Shown here: positions 10,141 to 19,221 of the stretch, one piece after another
Layout of the letters: every line of letters starts with the position of its first letter
How positions within the stretch are numbered: position 1 is the first letter of the stretch
Assembly (NCBI RefSeq): GCF_000271485.2
Contig: NZ_AKVN02000001.1
Span: 4,780,501 to 4,844,500, forward strand
Length of the DNA stretch: 64,000 nt
Direction of reading: 5' to 3'
DNA from: Pelosinus fermentans DSM 17108
GTDB lineage: Bacteria > Bacillota > Negativicutes > DSM-13327
Made by a program: the position numbers and the translations under genes
Notes under the pieces: model-generated
The model's input: the letters and a program-made list of their open reading frames with translations, nothing else
Told to the model about the DNA's origin: nothing
Databases searched by the model: none

Positions 10141-11694
10141 ATGGAAGATCAACGTAAAGCTAAAAAACAGCTGATTGAGGAATTGATTTCATTACGCCAG
10201 CAGCTTGCAAAATGGAACGCTGCACCAACTCCCTCTTGCCCTCATCATAGTATGGATGAGCCACAGCATAGTTCTGCCCTTCTCCCAAAACCACATGCTT
10301 ATTTATGGGAAGGGGAGTTTAAATCCTTAGTAGAAAATTCTCCGGATGCGATTATTCGTTTTGATAAAGATTTGCGATTTTTATATGCAAACAAAGTGGC
10401 TCTTAAAGTAATGAGAATACCATTAGCATCCTGCCTAGGAAAAACTGTCTCTGAATTAAAATTTCCCAGAAAATATTATAAATTGTGGAAATCACAGGTT
10501 GAGACCATATTTCAAACTAAACAGCAGGCAAAATTTGAAGCGGAATTTACTAGTAGTAAAGAACATCACTTTTACTATCATGCTCGACTTGTTCCCGAAT
10601 TTTCTATAGATGGTTCTGTTGTTTCAGTTTTGTGCACCTTACGCAATATTGATGAACTAAAAAAAACGGAATTAGAATTACGAGCCAGTGAGTTTCGTAA
10701 TCACAAACTATTATCATCTCTGCCCGATTTTTTATTTTATCTCACCAATGAAGGAGTTTATTTAGATTATCACGTAACCAATCCCGATTTATTATATAAG
10801 CCTCACAACAGCCGCATCGGCAAACATTTAACAGAAGTGCTCCCGAGTAAACAAGCCCAGCAATTTATGTCTGAAATAAAATGCGCCATCAAAACCGGGA
10901 AAATCAAAAGTATTGAGTACCAGCTGCCCATTAATGATACGATCTGTTCAATGGAAGCGCGTATCATGACTTATGATAAAAGCAGTGTCCTGGTTATTGT
11001 CAGAGATATTACAGAACTCAAGCATCTGCGGCAAGAACTTACCCGTCTTGATCAGCTAAATCTAGTGGGAGAAATGGCAGCTACAATTGGTCATGAAGTA
11101 CGAAACCCAATGACAAGCGTCCGAGGATTTTTACAGTTTCTTAGTTATAAGGAAGAATGTCATAACTTTAAAAATTATTTTCAACTTATGATAGAAGAAT
11201 TAGATCGTGCAAATTCTATTATTAGTGATTTTTTATCTTTGGCAAAGAATAAACAAGTCAAATTAGAAATGCAGAATTTGAATACGATTATAAAGACCAT
11301 TGCTCCTTTACTGCAGTCCAATGCGATCATATCCAATAAATCCCTTCATCTGGATTTAAACCTCATACCGGATTTACCCCTTGACTCTAAGGAAATCCGT
11401 CAGCTTCTCTTAAATCTAGTGTATAATGCGTTAGATGCTATGCCGCCCCATCGAAATATTACTATAAAATCCTTCATGGAAAAAGGTCAAGTCATACTAG
11501 CCGTCCAGGATGAGGGCACCGGCATCCCGCCAGAATTGATCGAAAAGTTAGGAACCCCCTTTTTTACCACTAAAGAAAAAGGAACGGGCTTAGGATTAGC
11601 CGTCTGCTATCGAATTGTTGCCAGACACAAAGCAACCATTGAAATTGATACTTGCTCTCAGGGCACTACCTTTTTTATAAAATTTAATCAGTAA
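10141..11694 (+). CDS. PAS-domain sensor histidine kinase, sporulation-kinase-like
   Basis: 517 residues without membrane helices, so cytosolic. A short N-terminal coiled coil is followed by PAS domains at about 58-175 and 190-295. The HisKA dimerisation domain has phospho-acceptor His318 in GEMAATIGHEVRNP. The HATPase domain (about 400-517) has N-box LLLNLVYNALDAM, G1 DEGTGIPPE and G2 GTGLGLAV. The layout resembles Bacillus KinA/KinE-type kinases that feed Spo0A. That link is inference, since no response regulator is adjacent. ATG follows AAAGAGGGA. Its 3' end overlaps the convergent phosphohexomutase by 11 bp. Confidence 0.88.
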   Translation: MEDQRKAKKQLIEELISLRQQLAKWNAAPTPSCPHHSMDEPQHSSALLPKPHAYLWEGEFKSLVENSPDAIIRFDKDLRFLYANKVALKVMRIPLASCLGKTVSELKFPRKYYKLWKSQVETIFQTKQQAKFEAEFTSSKEHHFYYHARLVPEFSIDGSVVSVLCTLRNIDELKKTELELRASEFRNHKLLSSLPDFLFYLTNEGVYLDYHVTNPDLLYKPHNSRIGKHLTEVLPSKQAQQFMSEIKCAIKTGKIKSIEYQLPINDTICSMEARIMTYDKSSVLVIVRDITELKHLRQELTRLDQLNLVGEMAATIGHEVRNPMTSVRGFLQFLSYKEECHNFKNYFQLMIEELDRANSIISDFLSLAKNKQVKLEMQNLNTIIKTIAPLLQSNAIISNKSLHLDLNLIPDLPLDSKEIRQLLLNLVYNALDAMPPHRNITIKSFMEKGQVILAVQDEGTGIPPELIEKLGTPFFTTKEKGTGLGLAVCYRIVARHKATIEIDTCSQGTTFFIKFNQ

Positions 11695-13042
11695 CTACAT
11701 ATTGCGGTGGTAATGCATTCATTACCGCCACTCTTATATTTTCAGGCAAGGCGCATAACAATGTATCAATAATCTCCCGCAAGCGCTTTGTTGACTTAGA
11801 TTCGAAACGTAAAGTAAATAAGGGCTCTGTAACAGAGGCGCGAATCATCCCCCAACCATCTTGAAATTCAATTCGCACACCATCAATACGGTTCGGTTTA
11901 TACACTGCTAATTTTTCGGCTACAGCATCTAAAACTGCTTCTTTATCAGTTCCCTTATACGTAATCCGGATATCAGGGGTAAGAATATAATTAGGAATTT
12001 CATCCACAAGCTTCGCTAGGGAACCATGAGCAGCAACAAATTCACATACCTTTAACCCCGCAAACATGCCATCATCATAGCCCAGTTCACGAAAGAAGAA
12101 GTGCCCGCTGATTTCCCCGGCAAATAATGCCTTCTCTTGTATAAAAGCAGCTTTACTAAAGGTATGTCCGGCTCTTGCCATGACAGGCCTGCCACCAGCT
12201 TTACGAATTTCCTCAGGTGCGACCATGGAACATTTGGCATCATAAATAATCGTTCCTGGCTGTTTCTCAAGATAATATTGAGCGATCAGGACAATGATAT
12301 CATCATTATCAACGGCACGTCCGTTTTCATCAACAAAAGCAACTCGATCTCCATCACCATCAAAGGCTACACCTAGGTTTGCACGACTTTCCCGAACCTT
12401 TTCTCCAAGTCCCTGCAAATTTTCAGCCAAGGCTGGGTTAGGCGAACGATTGGGAAAATTTCCATCGGGCTGACAATATAATTCAATTACATCATAACCT
12501 AACTGCTTGAATAATTGCGGTGCAATCTGAGAGGTAGCTCCATTACCAGCATCAACCACCACTCGCAATTTACTTTTTTGAGCTAAGAGTGCAGTAGATG
12601 CGATATACTCATCCACAATGGGCAATGCGATCATTGTGCCTTCACCGACGACACTCACACCCTCTTCCACCATTTGTTTTATTTCTAAGATATCCTCTTC
12701 TGTTACAGGCTGATCACCAAATACCAGCTTAAAGCCATTGTAAGGAGCAGGATTATGAGAAGCAGTAACCATAACCCCTCCCATTGCCTGCATCACTTTT
12801 TGCGCATAATAAAAAACAGGAGTGGCTACCGTCCCAATATCAATGACTTCACAGCCTGATCCCACCAGCGCTTTAATTAAAATATCTTTTAAAATTGGCG
12901 TGGATAAGCGAACATCACCGCCTACTACTACTTTTTTGCCAGCTAATTTAACGCCTACTGCCAAGCCGATTTTGTATGCGATCTCCTCTGTCAATTCAAT
13001 ACCTGCAATTCCCCGAATATCACATGCATGGAAAATTTTCAT
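11684..13042 (-). CDS. phosphomannomutase/phosphoglucomutase
   Basis: 452 residues, alpha-D-phosphohexomutase superfamily. The phosphoserine loop TASHNPAPYNG has Ser95, the magnesium loop DGDGDR is at 228-233, and the sugar-binding GEISGHFF follows. The C-terminal phosphate-binding domain carries a variant ...RFESKSTKRL. It interconverts hexose 1- and 6-phosphates for cell-wall and surface polysaccharides. The start ATHACDIRG-type N-terminus (KIFHACDIRG) fits the AlgC/ManB-like subgroup. Mannose versus glucose preference cannot be told from sequence alone. Confidence 0.9.
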   Translation of the reverse strand: MKIFHACDIRGIAGIELTEEIAYKIGLAVGVKLAGKKVVVGGDVRLSTPILKDILIKALVGSGCEVIDIGTVATPVFYYAQKVMQAMGGVMVTASHNPAPYNGFKLVFGDQPVTEEDILEIKQMVEEGVSVVGEGTMIALPIVDEYIASTALLAQKSKLRVVVDAGNGATSQIAPQLFKQLGYDVIELYCQPDGNFPNRSPNPALAENLQGLGEKVRESRANLGVAFDGDGDRVAFVDENGRAVDNDDIIVLIAQYYLEKQPGTIIYDAKCSMVAPEEIRKAGGRPVMARAGHTFSKAAFIQEKALFAGEISGHFFFRELGYDDGMFAGLKVCEFVAAHGSLAKLVDEIPNYILTPDIRITYKGTDKEAVLDAVAEKLAVYKPNRIDGVRIEFQDGWGMIRASVTEPLFTLRFESKSTKRLREIIDTLLCALPENIRVAVMNALPPQYVVTD

Positions 13043-13187
13043 AAAATCAAGTATTCTCCCTTCAGAACATTATTATGGCTATTGTAGCATTTAAGGACAA
13101 GTAAGTACAATCTACAGTCACTTTTTTCTCTTCTTTAACATAAGATAATCTAAAGAAGATTTGACTAAAACAGTAGGGGGAATCAGA

Positions 13188-13373
13188 TTGGCTAGTCCTG
13201 AAAAGATGATTAAAATGTTACTAGAGGAAATTCATCAAATTACATTACCATTGGCTACCATCGTGAAGAATCAGGAAATCCTCATTATTCAAAATAAGCA
13301 GGTCATCGAATTATTAGAGCAAATTCGCATTTCTAGAAGCGAAGACGACGACGAAGACGACGACGACGAATAA
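13188..13373 (+). CDS. small protein with polyacidic tail (61 aa)
   Basis: A TTG start at 13188 lies seven bases after AGGGGG. The longer frame to 13161 lacks a ribosome site. The 61-residue product has an amphipathic helical body with leucine/isoleucine heptads (LLEEIHQITLPLATIVKNQ), consistent with a short coiled coil. It ends in about ten Asp/Glu residues. No membrane segment or known family. A strong bidirectional terminator follows. The acidic tail may bind cations or a basic partner, but this is speculation. Confidence 0.65.
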   Translation: MASPEKMIKMLLEEIHQITLPLATIVKNQEILIIQNKQVIELLEQIRISRSEDDDEDDDDE

Positions 13374-13400
13374 ACAATCGCCTTACAACTATAGAAATAG

Positions 13401-13444
13401 AAAAATAGCAAGCGATATCTTAATTCTAATCGCTTGCTATTTTT
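13401..13444. terminator. bidirectional intrinsic terminator
   Basis: A perfect 16-bp stem (13401-13416 and 13429-13444) with T-runs on both sides. It ends the rightward small acidic gene and the leftward peptidase-MA gene, whose stop codon at 13437-13439 lies inside the stem. Confidence 0.85.
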
Positions 13445-14312
13445 CTGTTTTTTTATTCATATGAACTTCAGCCCACTGCTTCCACGAATTTTCAAAGACA
13501 GCATAATCAATGCCTGCATTTTTACTGATAGCCTTATCTAAGCTATCGCCAGCTTTTAAACTCTTAATAACATCTTGCAGCGTATCCTCTCCATACACCT
13601 CGGCAATATAACGTACAGCAGCCAGTGATTGACGATATGCCAAAGATTGATTGGACAGTTCATCAAAGCTGTCCTCCAGCTCTCTCATGGTGTACATCCT
13701 ATTATCCAATACATTATCAGCAGTAATCCATTCATAATGATTTGCACGATACTCCACATACTGAGCCAGACCTTCTGTAAACCAGCGAGGATAATTCCCA
13801 TTGGTTATATGATCAAACACCAAATGAGTGTACTCATGCACCATCGGACCTGAATGAATAAATTCTTCCACGGATTCTCCATCATTTAGCCATACATGAG
13901 GTGATAGCAGTTGAATGGTTCCACCCCAGTACACTCCCATGGCACTTTCATTACCAGACCAGCCAAAAGCCTGACGCAGCTGGTTCTTATTCGAATGAAT
14001 AAGAATTAATGTTTTACCAGAAGGCGCATACTGCAGCGTTTCAATTACTGGCTGATATGCAGCCTCAGCAGCCTGTCCTATCATACTTACTGTGTCAGCA
14101 TCAACTGGAGCGTATTTAATCCTAAAATGCGCAGTTTCATAAGTTGCCATATCCCTTGCTTCATAATTAACCTTTATCTGTACCGCTTGACGCACCAGAG
14201 GATAAAGCCACATACGAGGTTTGGTAGGCATAGCAAAAACCAGCATTAGAATAAAGAGCAGTCCAGCAACCATTATAAAGGTATTCACTTCGCCTATTAG
14301 TACTTTACGCAT
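13437..14312 (-). CDS. membrane-anchored peptidase MA-like metalloprotease
   Basis: 291 residues. A hydrophobic anchor or signal spans about 9-28 (NTFIMVAGLLFILMLVFA). The zinc motif HEYTH is at 159-163, and a downstream glutamate is Glu180 in WFTEGLAQYVE. This is the gluzincin arrangement of the peptidase_MA-like family. The catalytic domain should face outside. The substrate is unknown. It stands alone, with a terminator at its 3' end. Confidence 0.85.
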   Translation of the reverse strand: MRKVLIGEVNTFIMVAGLLFILMLVFAMPTKPRMWLYPLVRQAVQIKVNYEARDMATYETAHFRIKYAPVDADTVSMIGQAAEAAYQPVIETLQYAPSGKTLILIHSNKNQLRQAFGWSGNESAMGVYWGGTIQLLSPHVWLNDGESVEEFIHSGPMVHEYTHLVFDHITNGNYPRWFTEGLAQYVEYRANHYEWITADNVLDNRMYTMRELEDSFDELSNQSLAYRQSLAAVRYIAEVYGEDTLQDVIKSLKAGDSLDKAISKNAGIDYAVFENSWKQWAEVHMNKKTEK

Positions 14313-14396
14313 AAGGCACCCTCCTCTCCTTCTAAGAGTTACAGGTGCTCATTATAGCATAGGCACAAAATAGTTTCTATCGGTATTTTATGTAAA

Positions 14397-15035
14397 CTAG
14401 CTTACAATTTCAATCCCTTTACTGGTTCCGATCCGCGTGGCTCCAGCAGCAATCATAGCTGCGGCCTCTTCAAAACTACGAATCCCACCTGATGCTTTAA
14501 TACCAATTCGATCTCCGATAATGGACTTAAATAACCTGATATCTGCAATAGTGGCACCGCCTCCTGCAAATCCTGTAGATGTTTTAATAAACTGAGCGCC
14601 GCTTTCCAAAACAATACGGCAAACCCGTTCCTTTTCTTCCTCTGCTAGCAGCCCGGTTTCTACAATGACCTTAACAATACGTCCTTGCCCTTCTGCTATG
14701 ACCTGTTGAATATCATACAGTACAGCCTCCCAGAGACCTAATTTGGCGGCACCAATATTAATCACCATATCTAATTCATCAGCACCATGCAAAACAGCTT
14801 GTTTAGCTTCAAAAGCCTTGACGATAGACAAATTTGATCCCAAGGGAAAACCAATAACTGTAGCCACCTTCACACCCGTACCCGCTAATAAACTGACCGC
14901 CAGATCTACATAACATGGATTAATACATACAGCAGCAAATTTATATTCTGCCGCTTCTTTACATAAGCAACGAATATCATGAGGCGTTGCATCTGGTTTT
15001 AAAAGCGTATGATCAATATAGGTATTCAATTTCAA
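14397..15035 (-). CDS. deoC: deoxyribose-phosphate aldolase
   Basis: 212 residues, a TIM-barrel class I aldolase. The Schiff-base lysine is Lys151 in FIKTSTGF, and the proton-relay Asp is about 89 in DELDMVINIG. C-terminal GIKASGGIR is the phosphate-binding loop with a second lysine. It cleaves 2-deoxyribose 5-phosphate to acetaldehyde and glyceraldehyde 3-phosphate in deoxynucleoside catabolism. ATG follows AAAGGAGAA. No other deo gene is adjacent. Confidence 0.95.
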   Translation of the reverse strand: MKLNTYIDHTLLKPDATPHDIRCLCKEAAEYKFAAVCINPCYVDLAVSLLAGTGVKVATVIGFPLGSNLSIVKAFEAKQAVLHGADELDMVINIGAAKLGLWEAVLYDIQQVIAEGQGRIVKVIVETGLLAEEEKERVCRIVLESGAQFIKTSTGFAGGGATIADIRLFKSIIGDRIGIKASGGIRSFEEAAAMIAAGATRIGTSKGIEIVS

Positions 15036-15130
15036 TTCTCCTTTATATGTGAATATGATTCTCTCATAATTTATACATATTTCGCATTACATCATCAAAT
15101 ACCTTTAAGCTGAAAATCATTTCAATATAA

Positions 15131-15163
15131 TATAAAAAAAGACTCAGCTTTCGCCAAGTCTTT
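15131..15163 (-). terminator. terminator after the Fur/PerR gene
   Basis: On the minus strand AAAGACT...AGTCTTT pairs (15138-15144 with 15157-15163) with additional TGGC/GCTG pairing inside, followed by T7. It ends the regulator transcript. Confidence 0.65.
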
Positions 15164-15184
15164 ACTATTTTTGCAAATTAGGAT

Positions 15185-15610
15185 TTAATTGCTATTTTTT
15201 CGTTGACAAGCAGGGCAGATTCCATGAAAATAAAACTGTTGTCCCATAATCTGATATTTAGTACCTCGAGAGACTTCACTGACGAATGCATCAATATTAA
15301 TATCAGGAACATCTTCGACTTGGCCGCATTCCGTGCATCTCACATGAGGATGATTCGTCATAACAGCATCATAACGAAAACTATCTTCACCTGCATTTAA
15401 TACTTGCACTAAACCGATTTCTTTAAGAATTTCCATCGTTTTATATACAGTAGCTAAGCTCATCGTTGGGTACATCGCCTGCAGTTCATTAAAAATCATC
15501 TCTGCATTAGGGTGAGACCGTGTAGAAGATAACATATTATAGATAGCCAACCGTTGAGGGGTAACCTTAAATCCTTTATCTCTCAGCAAAGACGTGATAC
15601 AGACTTCCAT
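15185..15610 (-). CDS. Fur-family metalloregulator, PerR-like
   Basis: 141 residues. The N-terminal winged helix (VTPQRLAIYNML, SLATVYKTMEIL) is followed by a dimer/metal domain. The structural zinc pairs are Cys92/Cys95 (CTEC) and Cys132/Cys135 (CPAC). His33, Asp81, His87 and His89 lie where PerR places its Fe/Mn regulatory ligands, so a peroxide sensor is the best guess. Fur or Zur cannot be excluded. An A+T palindrome at 15674-15691 over its own promoter suggests autoregulation. Confidence 0.85.
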   Translation of the reverse strand: MEVCITSLLRDKGFKVTPQRLAIYNMLSSTRSHPNAEMIFNELQAMYPTMSLATVYKTMEILKEIGLVQVLNAGEDSFRYDAVMTNHPHVRCTECGQVEDVPDINIDAFVSEVSRGTKYQIMGQQFYFHGICPACQRKNSN

Positions 15611-15673
15611 ATATTCACCACCAATTCCAATTTATTTTTTATAGAAAACGATTATCGAGTAGTTCTATCTCTA

Positions 15674-15702
15674 TTTTAATATATATTAAAAACTGTTGTC
15701 AA
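15674..15702 (-). promoter_or_regulatory. Fur/PerR gene promoter with 18-bp operator palindrome
   Basis: Minus-strand TTGACA at 15697-15702, a 17-base spacer, then TTAAAA at 15674-15679. The self-complementary TTTTAATATATATTAAAA (15674-15691) covers the -10 and part of the spacer. It resembles the A+T-rich PerR box in shape, not exactly in sequence. Confidence 0.5.
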
Positions 15703-15717
15703 GGAAAATCTCTATCG

Positions 15718-15765
15718 TAAATGGAAGAGCCTCTGGGATACTTCCCAGAGGCTCTTCCATTTACA
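15718..15765. terminator. strong 22-bp stem between regulator and coat genes
   Basis: Positions 15718-15739 and 15744-15765 are perfectly complementary with a four-base loop. It lies just after the coat gene stop (15782) on the minus strand. T-runs are poor, but the stem is very stable. Confidence 0.65.
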
Positions 15766-15781
15766 AAAAAGGCCGCTTACT

Positions 15782-16084
15782 TTAACTGCTAAATTTGCTT
15801 TGGGCTTTGTTGATCTGCTGAGCAGTTGCATTTTCCACATTGTAAAAGCCTTTTTGCTGCATCACATCAAAAATTTGTTTTTGCTGACTATATACATCCC
15901 CAAGAACATTCATGTAATCCTTGCGAAGCTGTTCATTGGCAGCTTCCAGAATGTATGAATTAATTGATTCTGCAAGATGTTTGCTTTCATTTAACGCCAA
16001 TTGCAGTATGTCCTGATCGGCAAACTGGCTGCCTTGTCCATTCAGTCCTTGCTGTTGTTGGTTCTGTTGACCTGCTTGTGCCAC
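15782..16084 (-). CDS. CotF-family spore coat protein
   Basis: 100 residues. A Gln/Gly-rich N-terminal tail (about 1-22) is followed by a ferritin-like helical hairpin of the coat F type (ILQLALNESKHLAESINSYI, QLRKDYMNVLGDVYSQQKQI). The GTG start at 16084 follows AGGGGTGAT. It is expressed with the upstream helical protein at 16102-16299. CotF proteins are packed into the spore coat late in sporulation, supporting a spore-forming host. Confidence 0.8.
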   Translation of the reverse strand: MAQAGQQNQQQQGLNGQGSQFADQDILQLALNESKHLAESINSYILEAANEQLRKDYMNVLGDVYSQQKQIFDVMQQKGFYNVENATAQQINKAQSKFSS

Positions 16085-16101
16085 AATATCACCCCTATTC
16101 T

Positions 16102-16299
16102 TTATTGTAATGTTTGACTCACATTCAAATGCTTACTTAGATTTTGAAAATGCTGTTGATTTTTTTGTGCCATTTGTTGAAAAAGCTGCTTTGTTTCCTT
16201 GCATTGAATGGTGCTGGCAAAGTGGTTTAGGCATTGCACTGAATTCTGCTCCATTCCTAGGAAATCTTCCAATTGCATTACTTCTTTGGATGATAACAT
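16102..16299 (-). CDS. small helical coat-associated protein
   Basis: 65 residues from ATG 16299, eight bases after AAAGGAGGG. An earlier in-frame ATG would overlap the ribosome site. It is entirely helical (VQCLNHFASTIQCKETKQLF), ferritin-like, with two cysteines. It is the partner often found directly before a CotF gene, 17 bp away. The exact role is unknown; inferred to be a spore coat component. Confidence 0.65.
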   Translation of the reverse strand: MLSSKEVMQLEDFLGMEQNSVQCLNHFASTIQCKETKQLFQQMAQKNQQHFQNLSKHLNVSQTLQ

Positions 16300-16410
16300 G
16301 ACCATCCCTCCTTTCTCCTATGTAAAATAAGTTGGCTATCGGCGAAATGTATAATTACACCTCACCCTCGCTGACTATAGCATGCACCATAAAAATACCA
16401 ACTATACCAA

Positions 16411-16457
16411 AAAAATAGTCTGACAGAAAAAGATGCCGGCAGCTCTTTCTATCAGAC
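16411..16457 (-). terminator. terminator after the LytTR regulator
   Basis: An interrupted stem (GTCTGA.AGAAA...GCCGGC..., 16419-16457) is followed by minus-strand T7 at 16417-16411. It ends the lytS-lytT operon. Confidence 0.75.
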
Positions 16458-16472
16458 CATAGCAGTATTCTA

Positions 16473-17225
16473 TTATTTTAATCCTAATATATCTTTGATC
16501 TCTCTAACTCGACTTTTGCTAATTGGTATTTCAACATCGCCTTCAACTTTTAACCAATAGGTTCCCTTAAACCAAGGCACTACCTCTTTTACCTTATCCA
16601 TGTTTACAATATAACTCTTATGCACACGCACCAGATTGGTCTGGGCCAAACGTTCCTCTAATTCCGTTAAAGTACTTGTATAACTAAATTCACCATAAAT
16701 TGTAACTACTGTAACAATACCTTTTTGGGTATACACATAAATCAGGTCATTATAGTGCACCATAATAATTTTACCATTTTTTTCTAGGGGAAGTTTTTGT
16801 ACAACAATTTTGGATTTATTTAATGCCGCATCCACGCGGCCAACCGCAGCCCGCCATTCGTCACCATGATAATTTTTCAGACGCTGGATTGTCATATGTA
16901 CACGTTCTCTTTCAAAAGGCTTTAAAAGATAATCTACTGCGCCAACTGTAAAAGCCTGGACAGCATATTCATCATAGGCAGTGGCAAATACCAGTAAGGT
17001 TTCCGGAACGATTGTACGAAGTATTGCCGCAGTTTCTAAACCATTCATGCCCCGCATTTGTACATCCATAAAAATAACATTCGCCTTTAATTGAGCTGCT
17101 AATCCAATCGCTGCCGCCCCACTATCCGCTTCTCCTACAATTTCCACTTCATTTTCCAAGGACAATAAATACTTTAGCTCATCACGCGCCGGACTCTCAT
17201 CATCTACAATTAAAATACTAAGCAC
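16473..17225 (-). CDS. lytT: LytTR-type response regulator
   Basis: GTG at 17225 sits six bases after AGGGGG and overlaps the kinase stop by 8 bp, giving 250 residues. The receiver domain (about 1-118) has the acidic pocket VDDE and phospho-Asp in IFMDVQMRG, with switch residues FATAYDE and LLKPFE. The C-terminal LytTR DNA-binding domain (about 145-250) includes VRVHKSYIVN and ISKSRVREI. It pairs with the adjacent LytS. In other Firmicutes this system controls lrgAB-type holin or pyruvate-uptake genes, and an lrgAB pair lies at 39-40 kb here. Confidence 0.92.
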   Translation of the reverse strand: MLSILIVDDESPARDELKYLLSLENEVEIVGEADSGAAAIGLAAQLKANVIFMDVQMRGMNGLETAAILRTIVPETLLVFATAYDEYAVQAFTVGAVDYLLKPFERERVHMTIQRLKNYHGDEWRAAVGRVDAALNKSKIVVQKLPLEKNGKIIMVHYNDLIYVYTQKGIVTVVTIYGEFSYTSTLTELEERLAQTNLVRVHKSYIVNMDKVKEVVPWFKGTYWLKVEGDVEIPISKSRVREIKDILGLK

Positions 17226-18915
17226 ATTCTTCCCCCTCATCATACACACGCTTTGGAATACGCAAGGTTACTGTAGTTCCACTGCCTGGGGCACTCAAAA
17301 GGGACAATCCATATCCTACGCCATATTGTCCTCGTAAACGTTCATGAACATTGGATAGACCAATGCATTCTGGAGCAGGCGCCGCCAAAGGACACCGCCC
17401 TTTGACATCCATGCCTACACCATCATCACGAATCGTAATTACAATATCCTGACCATCTTCCTTGGCGCTAATTATAATGCAGCCACCATTTTCCTTGGGC
17501 TGCAGTCCATGCTTTATCGCATTTTCTACTAAGGGCTGTATGGTTAATGTAGGAATCAAATATTTTTCTACTTCTTCAGATATCATCTCTTGAATTACTA
17601 ACTTCTCGCCATGTCTGGCTTGCTCAATGGTTAAATAAGCACGTACTTGGGATAGTTCCTCTTTGAGGGTGATATTACGCCCTGTTTTATGTAAGGTATG
17701 CCGAAACATAGCTCCCAACTTTAACAAAAGCTCCCTTGCTAAATCGGGTTTTGTACGTACTAAAGAAGTAATCGTGTTAAGAGTGTTGAATAAAAAATGA
17801 GGATTGATTTGTGCATAAAGCGCTTTTAGCTCTGCCCTAGAAACTAATTTAGCCTGACGATCAATTTCTGTTAATTCCAATTGGGTGGAAAATAAATGGG
17901 CGATACCGGAAGCAAAGACTCTGTCGCCATGCCCTACGGCATTTGCCCTTGTATAATATAACTTCAAAGTACCTATAACGCGATTTGCACGTTTTAAGGG
18001 CACGATGATAGCACTGGCCAATTTGCAATTTTTGCAGGAACAGCCAATCTCTAAAGCATTTTGTGCGATATACAGCTCTCCCTTAGAAAGCACTTGACTG
18101 GTAGCAAGGGTTAATCCTAAAGTATCCGCAGAATGATGTGTTGACTCCACGCCTACAAAAGCCAACACCTGCTCCGTATCCGTAATGGCAACTGCTTCAT
18201 AGCTTCCTGCATTAAAAATAATTTGAGCTGTTGCCTGAGCAGAGCTGCGATCTAAGCCATGCCGCAGATAGGGTAAGGTCTTGGTTGCAATATCAAGAGC
18301 TTTATGAGACTGTTCAGCTCCAACCTGTTCTTGGGTATACATCGCCGTCTTAATAATCAGCATAAAAATAGCAACGCCTAAGGAATTGACCAAAATCATC
18401 GGCATTCCAATCGCATCTACCAAATTCTTAGCCATCTCATAGGGATGAGCCGTAAGCAAAATAATAATCATCTGCAAGACTTCCCCTACAACACCGGCAA
18501 CAAAAGCGATCCACCAAGGAATGAGCTTCTCATGATAATAACGGCGGATTAAACCTGCCAGCAAGCCTTCAAAAATACTGGAAATTCCACAAGAAAATGC
18601 TGTAAAACCACCTAATAAATAGCGATGCCCGCCAGCAATAACTCCAGCGGCTGTCCCCATAATAGGACCGCCAATGAGACCCGCAGCCATTACACCAATA
18701 ACTCTGGAATTCGCCAATGCATCGCCTACGGGAATACCAGCATAGGTTCCTAAAATGCCGATAAAACCAAAAATAATAGTGATCGCAGCTTTTTCACTAA
18801 AATTACCTTGTCGATAAATCATCCGCCGAAATACTGAAAATTGAGATAATAAAAAAGCCAGCGTAGCGGCCACACTCATTCGTTCAATCATTTCCCATAA
18901 TAATAAGTCAGTCAA
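17218..18915 (-). CDS. lytS: LytS-type sensor histidine kinase
   Basis: 565 residues from TTG 18915, which lies just after GAGGTGAGGG. A GTG at 18924 has no ribosome site. Five to six membrane helices (5TM-5TMR_LYT, about 1-190) precede a GAF-like domain (about 215-345) containing two close Cys pairs (CSCKNC). The His_kinase domain has the acceptor in QINPHFLFNTLNTI. The HATPase has NAIKHGL and DDGVGMD. It probably senses membrane state or pyruvate. It overlaps the response regulator gene by 8 bp. Confidence 0.92.
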   Translation of the reverse strand: MTDLLLWEMIERMSVAATLAFLLSQFSVFRRMIYRQGNFSEKAAITIIFGFIGILGTYAGIPVGDALANSRVIGVMAAGLIGGPIMGTAAGVIAGGHRYLLGGFTAFSCGISSIFEGLLAGLIRRYYHEKLIPWWIAFVAGVVGEVLQMIIILLTAHPYEMAKNLVDAIGMPMILVNSLGVAIFMLIIKTAMYTQEQVGAEQSHKALDIATKTLPYLRHGLDRSSAQATAQIIFNAGSYEAVAITDTEQVLAFVGVESTHHSADTLGLTLATSQVLSKGELYIAQNALEIGCSCKNCKLASAIIVPLKRANRVIGTLKLYYTRANAVGHGDRVFASGIAHLFSTQLELTEIDRQAKLVSRAELKALYAQINPHFLFNTLNTITSLVRTKPDLARELLLKLGAMFRHTLHKTGRNITLKEELSQVRAYLTIEQARHGEKLVIQEMISEEVEKYLIPTLTIQPLVENAIKHGLQPKENGGCIIISAKEDGQDIVITIRDDGVGMDVKGRCPLAAPAPECIGLSNVHERLRGQYGVGYGLSLLSAPGSGTTVTLRIPKRVYDEGEECA

Positions 18916-19221
18916 AACCCTCACCTCATATAGTGCCGATTTTTATATTTCTCCAACGTACATAAGGTATGCCCCTTTAAATACTCTTAATTAAAGAATA
19001 ACATGTTTAAATATAGCAAGCAACTACAACATGGCTCGATTATCCGCCGCAGCATTACTGCTTTAGTCTATGCTTATTATCTAGATCTTCATGGTAACAG
19101 GGTCTAATTCCCCAGATTAATAGGACTATGGTACCTTATTCCTTCCTAAAAAATCCATTACAATAATATATACAATACTACAAAATATTACAGAAACGTT
19201 TTTATACTGGGAGTTGTTGTC
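18916..19221. other. divergent intergenic region, lytS / HD-GYP
   Basis: About 300 bp without coding potential between divergent genes. It must contain both promoters. I see no riboswitch signature, including the c-di-GMP type, and no clear terminator. Confidence 0.4.
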
